Below, in pieces: positions 1-4,208 of a DNA stretch of 7,757 nt. The notes beneath the pieces are model-generated. The model had not been told where the DNA came from. It made no database searches and saw nothing but the letters and a program-made list of their open reading frames with translations. Source of the DNA: Nitrospirota bacterium (GTDB lineage: Bacteria; Nitrospirota; Nitrospiria; SBBL01; Manganitrophaceae); the NCBI GenBank assembly GCA_023248505.1, contig JAHFEM010000070.1, positions 1-7,757 of the forward strand. The letters run 5' to 3'. Every line of letters starts with the position of its first letter. Within the stretch, counting starts at the first letter, position 1. The position numbers and the translations under genes are program-made.

Positions 1-1565
1 CCGACCGCCACCGCCGTTCCGGCAAACGCAATCGAGAAATGGAAGCTTGCATGATGCGCCTCGCCGTAATGGATGAACGAAGCAAACCCATGCTCTATGA
101 AAGGGGCCCCGATAAAGCCGACCACGACCGAGAAGAAAGCCAGGATCATCAACGGGACGGTCATCACCGGCGGCGACTCGTGCGGATCGCCATGCTCCGC
201 CCCATGCGCATCGTGTACATGGCCGTGTCCGCCGTGCGCCTTCTTCTGCGGGTGTCCCGTGAAAACGACGAAGTAAAGACGAAACATATAGAGGGCGGTG
301 AAGAACGAGGTCAGCAGGGCGACCACGAAGAGAAGCGTGTGGCCCGACTCCACGGTGGCGACGAGAAGCTCGTCTTTGCTCCAGAAGCCGGCGAGGGGGA
401 AAACCCCCGCATTTGCAAGCGCCCCGATCAGAAAGGTCGGCGCCGTGATCTTAAGATATTTCGAAAGGCCTCCCATCTCCCAGATGTTCTGGGTATGGAC
501 GGCGTGGATGACGCTTCCGGCCCCCAAAAAGAGGAGCGCTTTGAAGAAGGCGTGGGTGGTCAGATGGAACATCCCGGCGGTGTAGCCCCCGACCCCCAGC
601 CCCATCATCATCAGGCCGAGCTGGCTGAGGGTGGAATAGGCGATAATCCGCTTGATGTCGTTCTGCGCGATCGCGATCGTCGCCGCCATGATCGACGTGA
701 ACCCGCCGGTGTAAGCGATGTACTCCATCGACATGGGCGAAGCGGCAAAGAGAAAAAAGCAGCGCGCAACCAGATAAACGCCGGCGGCCACCATCGTCGC
801 CGCATGGATCAGGGCCGAAACGGGGGTCGGACCCTCCATCGCGTCGGGAAGCCAAACATGGAGCGGGAACTGGGCCGACTTTCCCACCGCCCCCATGAAG
901 ATCAGAATGGCCGAGGCGGTGATCAGTCCCTCCGGAAGCCCCCCCATCTTCAAGGTTGCTTGAAGATTCGAGAAATTGAACGACCCGGCCGTAAAATAGA
1001 GCAGGACGATCCCGATCATGAACCCAAAGTCGCCGACCCGCGTCGTCAGAAATGCTTTCTTGCAGGCATCCGCCGCCGACGGCTTTTCAAACCAGAAGCC
1101 GATCAGGCTAAACGAGGCCAACCCCACCAGTTCCCAGAAGATATAGGTCTGAACGAGGTTGTTCGAGAGAACGATCCCGAGCATGGAGAAGGTGAAAAAC
1201 GAGAGGGAGGCAAAGTAGCGGGAGTAGCTCGAATCGCCGTGCATGTAGCCGGTGGAGTAGATATGGACCAGCGAGGCGACCCCCGTCACCACAAACAACA
1301 TGATGATGCTGAGCGGATCGATCAAGACGGCCATCTTCACCTGGAGCGAGGGAAGGTTGATCCAGTACCAGAACGACTCGACCGGCAGCGATTCCGGCTC
1401 GGAGAGCATATGCAATAGCGGTCCCAGCGAGAGGAGAAAAGAACCGACGACCGCCCCGACTGAAATCATCGCGCTGACCTTCGGCGATTTCCGGGTGAAA
1501 AGAGTGATCACCGTCGCGGAGATCAGGGGCAGCAATAAAATCAGCCAGAGTTGGAGAGGAGACAT
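1..1565 (-). CDS. nuoL: NADH-quinone oxidoreductase subunit L (NuoL), 3' end outside window
   Basis: Antiporter-like proton-pumping subunit of the complex I membrane arm. I translated 521 codons from the ATG at 1565 to the window edge without a stop; family members are usually about 610-690 residues, so the last helices and the long lateral helix lie outside. Family landmarks seen: E145 in FWELVGLASFSLIGFW (residues 143-158), RVGDFGF at 176-182, K229 before SAQFPLHVWLPDAMEGPTPV, AQNDIKRIIAYSTLSQLG at 300-317 including K305, FHLTTHAFFKALLFLGAG at 333-350 with H334, H338 and K342, and GFWSKDELL from G393 with K397. These include the charged and histidine residues used for proton transfer. A His-rich hydrophilic loop lies at about residues 438-462. 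The start follows nuoK by 13 nt and has an AGGAG Shine-Dalgarno overlapping the nuoK stop. Distinguished from NuoM and NuoN by its motifs and its position after nuoK. Confidence 0.97.
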   Translation of the reverse strand, partial: MSPLQLWLILLLPLISATVITLFTRKSPKVSAMISVGAVVGSFLLSLGPLLHMLSEPESLPVESFWYWINLPSLQVKMAVLIDPLSIIMLFVVTGVASLVHIYSTGYMHGDSSYSRYFASLSFFTFSMLGIVLSNNLVQTYIFWELVGLASFSLIGFWFEKPSAADACKKAFLTTRVGDFGFMIGIVLLYFTAGSFNFSNLQATLKMGGLPEGLITASAILIFMGAVGKSAQFPLHVWLPDAMEGPTPVSALIHAATMVAAGVYLVARCFFLFAASPMSMEYIAYTGGFTSIMAATIAIAQNDIKRIIAYSTLSQLGLMMMGLGVGGYTAGMFHLTTHAFFKALLFLGAGSVIHAVHTQNIWEMGGLSKYLKITAPTFLIGALANAGVFPLAGFWSKDELLVATVESGHTLLFVVALLTSFFTALYMFRLYFVVFTGHPQKKAHGGHGHVHDAHGAEHGDPHESPPVMTVPLMILAFFSVVVGFIGAPFIEHGFASFIHYGEAHHASFHFSIAFAGTAVAV

Positions 1566-1575
1566 TAGACCGACA

Positions 1576-1580
1576 CTCCT
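1576..1580 (-). promoter_or_regulatory. Shine-Dalgarno site for nuoL
   Basis: AGGAG in the sense strand, 10 nt before the nuoL ATG and overlapping the TAG stop of nuoK. This arrangement suggests translational coupling of nuoK and nuoL (inference). Confidence 0.7.
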
Positions 1581-1881
1581 ACCATTTCATTAAATTAAAT
1601 TCAGCGACGTTCACCGTGGCGCGCCGCCGGAAGGCGACGATCACAATGGCAAGCCCCACCACCACCTCCGCCGCGGCGATCGTCATCACGAAGAAAACGA
1701 AGATCTGGCCGTCGAGCGACTGATGGAAGCGCGAGAAGGCGACGAGGTTGATGTTCACGGCGTTCAGGATCAATTCGATCGCCATCAGAACCATGAGGAT
1801 GTTCCGGCGGATCAGGATGCCGATCACGCCGATGGTAAAAAGAAGAAAGCTTAAGGTCACAAAATAAGAAAGCGGAACCAC
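1579..1881 (-). CDS. nuoK: NADH-quinone oxidoreductase subunit K (NuoK)
   Basis: Small three-helix membrane subunit of complex I, homologous to MrpC, carrying two conserved carboxylates of the proton path. The product is 100 residues, the usual family length. It begins MVPLSYFVTLSFLLFTIGVIG, has the conserved R25-R26-N turn after helix 1, E36 in MAIELILNAVN, and E72 in TIAAAEVVVGLAIV, both in membrane helices. The C-terminus is basic then short (FRRRATVNVAEFNLMKW). The start codon is GTG at 1881-1879, chosen because family members start at this MxPLS position. An ATG overlaps it by one base at 1883-1881 but reads another frame. The upstream gap to nuoJ is 75 nt, the longest in this set, and holds a terminator-like hairpin. 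Stop is TAG. Confidence 0.96.
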   Translation of the reverse strand: MVPLSYFVTLSFLLFTIGVIGILIRRNILMVLMAIELILNAVNINLVAFSRFHQSLDGQIFVFFVMTIAAAEVVVGLAIVIVAFRRRATVNVAEFNLMKW

Positions 1882-1884
1882 ATT

Positions 1885-1889
1885 CCCTC
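1885..1889 (-). promoter_or_regulatory. Shine-Dalgarno site for nuoK (short spacing)
   Basis: GAGGG in the sense strand, ending 3 nt before the GTG start (4 nt counted from the GAGG core). The spacing is short, but no better site or start is visible in frame. It lies three bases downstream of the U-tract of the nuoJ-nuoK hairpin (1892-1896). Confidence 0.5.
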
Positions 1890-1891
1890 AC

Positions 1892-1917
1892 AAAAACGAC
1901 CAGGAGAGATCCCGGTC
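1892..1917 (-). terminator. Terminator-like hairpin between nuoJ and nuoK
   Basis: In the sense RNA, arm GACCGGGA (1917-1910) and arm UCCUGGUC (1905-1898) form an 8-bp stem with one G-U pair and a UCUC loop, then one G and a run of five U (1896-1892). This is the layout of an intrinsic terminator, but the stem is short and the U-tract brief, so full termination inside an essential operon is unlikely. Partial attenuation or an RNA processing or stability element are the main alternatives. Confidence 0.45.
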
Positions 1918-1956
1918 CGTCCATTCAAAATACCCACGCCTCCGACACCGCCGGAT

Positions 1957-2571
1957 CTAGACCCGCGGCGCCTCTTCCCGGCGATGCTCCACGGAAACCG
2001 GGGTCACCTGCGCGGGGTGGGCGCCGAACCCGTTCGTACTTCCATTCGCCGGAGCAAGCTCTTTCGCCTTGTGGCTCCGCTTCCCGAGGGTGATCGCACC
2101 GACCATCGCCACCAACAGAATGATCGAGGCGATCTCGAAAGGAAAGAGATACTTCGTATAAAGAAGGGCGCCGATCGCCTGGGTGTTCCCCGCTTTGGCC
2201 CAGACCGGCGGGCCGAGAGGACCTCCGTCGGAAGCGGCCCCGGTCCCCCAATACACCATCAACATCTCGGCCAGCACGATGAATCCCAGCGAAACCCCCA
2301 CCGGAAAGGAAGTGTGCAGCGCCTGCGTCCCCTGGTGCTCGGAAAAAATCATCAACACGAAAAGATAGAGGACCAGAATCGCGCCGGCATAGACGATGAT
2401 CTGCACCGCCGCCACGAACTCGGCGCTCAACAGGATATAAATCCCCGCCACATGGATCAAGGTCACCAGCAGGGCGAGCGCGGAGTAGATCAGGTTCGGC
2501 GCGGTAATCGCGATCGTCGCGCCCCCCAGGATCATGGCTGAAAAGAAGAAAAAGAAAAGTTGCGCAACCAA
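1957..2571 (-). CDS. nuoJ: NADH-quinone oxidoreductase subunit J (NuoJ)
   Basis: Five-helix membrane subunit of complex I, located between NuoH and the antiporter-like subunits; its third helix contains the pi-bulge linked to coupling. The 204-residue product shows helix 1 from about residue 4, TAPNLIYSALALLVTLIHVAG at 23-43, the conserved helix 3 region EFVAAVQIIVYAGAILVLY at 51-69 (E51, Y61), a fourth helix near 91-107, and YTKYLFPFEIASIILLVAMV at 138-157. A hydrophilic tail of about 40 residues (165-204) makes it longer than the usual 165-180. The start is called at TTG (2571-2569), because the next in-frame ATG at 2535 would delete most of helix 1 and has no Shine-Dalgarno, while AAAGGGG lies 9 nt before the TTG. 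It begins one base after the nuoI stop, implying tight coupling. Stop is TAG. Confidence 0.94.
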   Translation of the reverse strand: MVAQLFFFFFSAMILGGATIAITAPNLIYSALALLVTLIHVAGIYILLSAEFVAAVQIIVYAGAILVLYLFVLMIFSEHQGTQALHTSFPVGVSLGFIVLAEMLMVYWGTGAASDGGPLGPPVWAKAGNTQAIGALLYTKYLFPFEIASIILLVAMVGAITLGKRSHKAKELAPANGSTNGFGAHPAQVTPVSVEHRREEAPRV

Positions 2572-2572
2572 A

Positions 2573-3124
2573 CTAAGCAGCCCCTTTCTTGGCGGTCGGG
2601 AACCCCTCTTCCTTGACCTGGTTGAAGAAGGCCAGCCGCTCTTCGGTATACTTCGGACGCTTCTGGCGGTTGGGAAAGTACTTGTCTCCGAGCGCCAGCA
2701 TCATCTGTTTGTCCATGATGAGACTTCGTTTGTTGTCGGTCGCCATCTCGTATTCCTTGCTCGAAGCCAAGGCGTCGACGGGGCAGGCTTGAACGCAGAA
2801 GCCGCAGAAGACACACTTCGTCACATCGAGAATATATTGCTTCGCATAACGCTTCTGCGGCATGTCCTCCCGCTCGGCGCTGTTCACCGTGATGCAGTGC
2901 GACGGGCAGGCCGCTTCGCAGAGGGCGCAGCCGACGCACTTTTCGGTCATGTCGTCGTACCGGAGGTGGACGATCACCCCCCGATAGCCATCCGGCAGAT
3001 TCCGCTTCTGATGCGGATACTGGTTGGTGATCGGCTTCACGAACATATGCTTGAAGGTCAGACCCAGCCCCTTCGCAATCTCGGCGAAGAGAACCTTTTT
3101 CACCCAATAAACCAAATTTGGCAT
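2573..3124 (-). CDS. nuoI: NADH-quinone oxidoreductase subunit I (NuoI), 2x[4Fe-4S] ferredoxin-like
   Basis: Peripheral-arm subunit that relays electrons through clusters N6a and N6b towards cluster N2 and the quinone site. The 183-residue product has an amphipathic N-terminus (MPNLVYWVKKVLFAEIAKGL) that in the family lies at the membrane face, then two complete CxxCxxCxxxCP motifs: C63, C66, C69, C73 and C104, C107, C110, C114. RYDDMTEKCVGCALCEAACP and TKCVFCGFCVQACPVDA are typical of the family. The open frame extends upstream into nuoH (to 3733), but that part is a shadow of nuoH. The start is one of two tandem ATGs (3127 and 3124); 3124 is preferred because the AGAGG at 3134-3130 then has 5-nt spacing. 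The gap from nuoH is 8 nt. Stop is TAG. Confidence 0.97.
   Translation of the reverse strand: MPNLVYWVKKVLFAEIAKGLGLTFKHMFVKPITNQYPHQKRNLPDGYRGVIVHLRYDDMTEKCVGCALCEAACPSHCITVNSAEREDMPQKRYAKQYILDVTKCVFCGFCVQACPVDALASSKEYEMATDNKRSLIMDKQMMLALGDKYFPNRQKRPKYTEERLAFFNQVKEEGFPTAKKGAA
2581..2587 (-). promoter_or_regulatory. Shine-Dalgarno site deciding the TTG start of nuoJ
   Basis: AAAGGGG in the sense strand within the last codons of nuoI, 9 nt before TTG. Nothing comparable precedes the internal ATG at 2535, where the upstream bases are a pyrimidine run. Confidence 0.6.
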
Positions 3125-3129
3125 CATTG

Positions 3130-3134
3130 CCTCT
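3130..3134 (-). promoter_or_regulatory. Shine-Dalgarno site for nuoI
   Basis: AGAGG in the sense strand, sharing its first two bases with the nuoH TAG stop. It is 2 nt from the first and 5 nt from the second of two tandem ATG codons, favouring the second. Confidence 0.6.
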
Positions 3135-4152
3135 AGTGATTGATAAAGTAAACGACCGTCGAGGTGACCAGGATATTGGCCAAAGCCAATGGGAGCATCA
3201 CCTTCCAACCGAACGCCATTAACTGGTCGAAGCGCAGCCGTGGCACCGTCGCCCGAAGCCAGATATAGAAGAAGAGAAAGAGGTATACCTTGGCGATAAA
3301 CCAGACGATCGGCGGAATAAACTCCAAAAACGGCAGCGGGGCGTGCCAGCCGCCGAGGAAGGCCACCGTTGCAACGCAGGAGACGAGGATCATATTCGCA
3401 TATTCGGCCAGGAAGAAAAAGGCGAACCGCATCCCGGAATACTCGGTAAAGAATCCGGCGACCAATTCGCTTTCGGCCTCCGGCAAGTCGAACGGGAGGC
3501 GGTTCGTCTCCGCGATGGCGCAGATGAGGTAAATGACGAAGGCGATCGGCTGGACAACGACAAACCACTTCCAGATCCCTCCTCCCTGCGCCTCGGTTAT
3601 TTTGACCATCGAAAGCGATTGAGAGAGAAGGATCGGGCCGACCAGCGCCAATCCGAGCGAGAGCTCGTAGCTGATCACCTGCGCGGCCGAGCGGAGCCCG
3701 CCGAGGAGCGAGTACTTGCTGTTGGAGGCCCAACCGCCGAGCAAAATCCCATACGCGCCGAGCGAAGCGAAAGCGAGGATGTAGAGAATGCCGACGTTGA
3801 TGTCGGTGATCACCGGTTTCAATTCAATCGGGCCGATCTGAAGACTGTCTCTTCCGAAGGGGATCACGGCAAACCCGATCAGCGCCGGAATGAGGACCAA
3901 GATCGGCGCCGCCGAGAAGATGAATTTATTCGCGCCGGCGGGGATGATATCTTCTTTGAAGAAGAGCTTTAATCCGTCGGCGATCGGCTGCAGCAGCCCG
4001 TGGAAACCGACCTCCATCGGTCCCATCCGATCCTGCATGTCTCCCAAGACCTTTCGTTCAAGATAGGTCAAGTAAGCGACATGCAAGAGGACGACCCCGA
4101 GCACCGCGCCGATCTGGATCAGAATGACCGCTAATTTTAACGTCGCATCCAT
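3133..4152 (-). CDS. nuoH: NADH-quinone oxidoreductase subunit H (NuoH)
   Basis: Membrane subunit that forms the quinone cavity together with NuoB and NuoD and anchors the peripheral arm (homologue of mitochondrial ND1). The 339-residue product is of normal length and has about eight hydrophobic helices. Family signatures seen: [16 protein letters not shown] at residues 30-45, [18 protein letters not shown] at 51-68, [18 protein letters not shown] at 141-158, [20 protein letters not shown] at 214-233 with its acidic quinone-chamber loop, [16 protein letters not shown] at 236-251, and [20 protein letters not shown] at 298-317. No key residue appears lost. The ATG at 4152 has AAGG with 8-nt spacing. 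The gap from nuoG is 56 nt and carries an inverted repeat. Stop is TAG. Confidence 0.98.
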   Translation of the reverse strand: MDATLKLAVILIQIGAVLGVVLLHVAYLTYLERKVLGDMQDRMGPMEVGFHGLLQPIADGLKLFFKEDIIPAGANKFIFSAAPILVLIPALIGFAVIPFGRDSLQIGPIELKPVITDINVGILYILAFASLGAYGILLGGWASNSKYSLLGGLRSAAQVISYELSLGLALVGPILLSQSLSMVKITEAQGGGIWKWFVVVQPIAFVIYLICAIAETNRLPFDLPEAESELVAGFFTEYSGMRFAFFFLAEYANMILVSCVATVAFLGGWHAPLPFLEFIPPIVWFIAKVYLFLFFYIWLRATVPRLRFDQLMAFGWKVMLPLALANILVTSTVVYFINH

Positions 4153-4160
4153 TTATAAGA

Positions 4161-4164
4161 CCTT
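4161..4164 (-). promoter_or_regulatory. Shine-Dalgarno site for nuoH, within a short direct repeat
   Basis: AAGG in the sense strand, 8 nt before the nuoH ATG. The 7-mer CATAAGG occurs twice 11 bases apart in the sense strand (4178-4172 and 4167-4161), so a second AAGG lies further upstream. The downstream copy is correctly spaced. Confidence 0.6.
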
Positions 4165-4181
4165 ATGATGACCTTATGCAG

Positions 4182-4203
4182 GGGCGAACCCGCCTGTTCG
4201 CCC
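4182..4203 (-). repeat. Intergenic inverted repeat between nuoG and nuoH
   Basis: In the sense RNA, GGGCGAAC (4203-4196), loop AGGCGG, and GUUCGCCC (4189-4182) form a perfect 8-bp GC-rich stem starting 5 nt after the nuoG TAA. No U-tract follows, so it is not a standard intrinsic terminator. From memory, stems of the GGGCGAAC/GTTCGCCC kind with CCCTAC-like ends occur as small dispersed intergenic repeats in many bacterial genomes; that this is a member is inference. Confidence 0.6.
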
Positions 4204-4208
4204 TCTTG

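Noticed and set aside
39..1418. Long + strand open frame (459 codons) antisense to nuoL
   Set aside because: The opposite strand encodes a clear NuoL with all family motifs; the + strand product is Arg/His/Glu/Gly-rich with no fold signature.
1601..1924. Minus-strand open frame beginning with ATG at 1924 in the nuoJ-nuoK gap
   Set aside because: It runs through nuoK in the wrong frame with an Arg-rich, low-complexity product; nuoK itself is unambiguous.
3125..3733. N-terminal extension of nuoI upstream into nuoH
   Set aside because: The extension lies in another frame of nuoH and has no NuoI similarity; NuoI family proteins start near the MPNLVYW segment.
1984..3972. Several + strand open frames opposite nuoJ, nuoI and nuoH (1984-2541, 2534-3136, 3343-3972)
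   Set aside because: All are charged, Arg-rich shadows of well-recognised membrane or Fe-S genes on the minus strand.
4153..4208. Intrinsic terminator or separate promoter between nuoG and nuoH
   Set aside because: The hairpin has no U-tract, and I see no convincing -35/-10 pair in the 56-nt gap; the genes are better read as one transcript.
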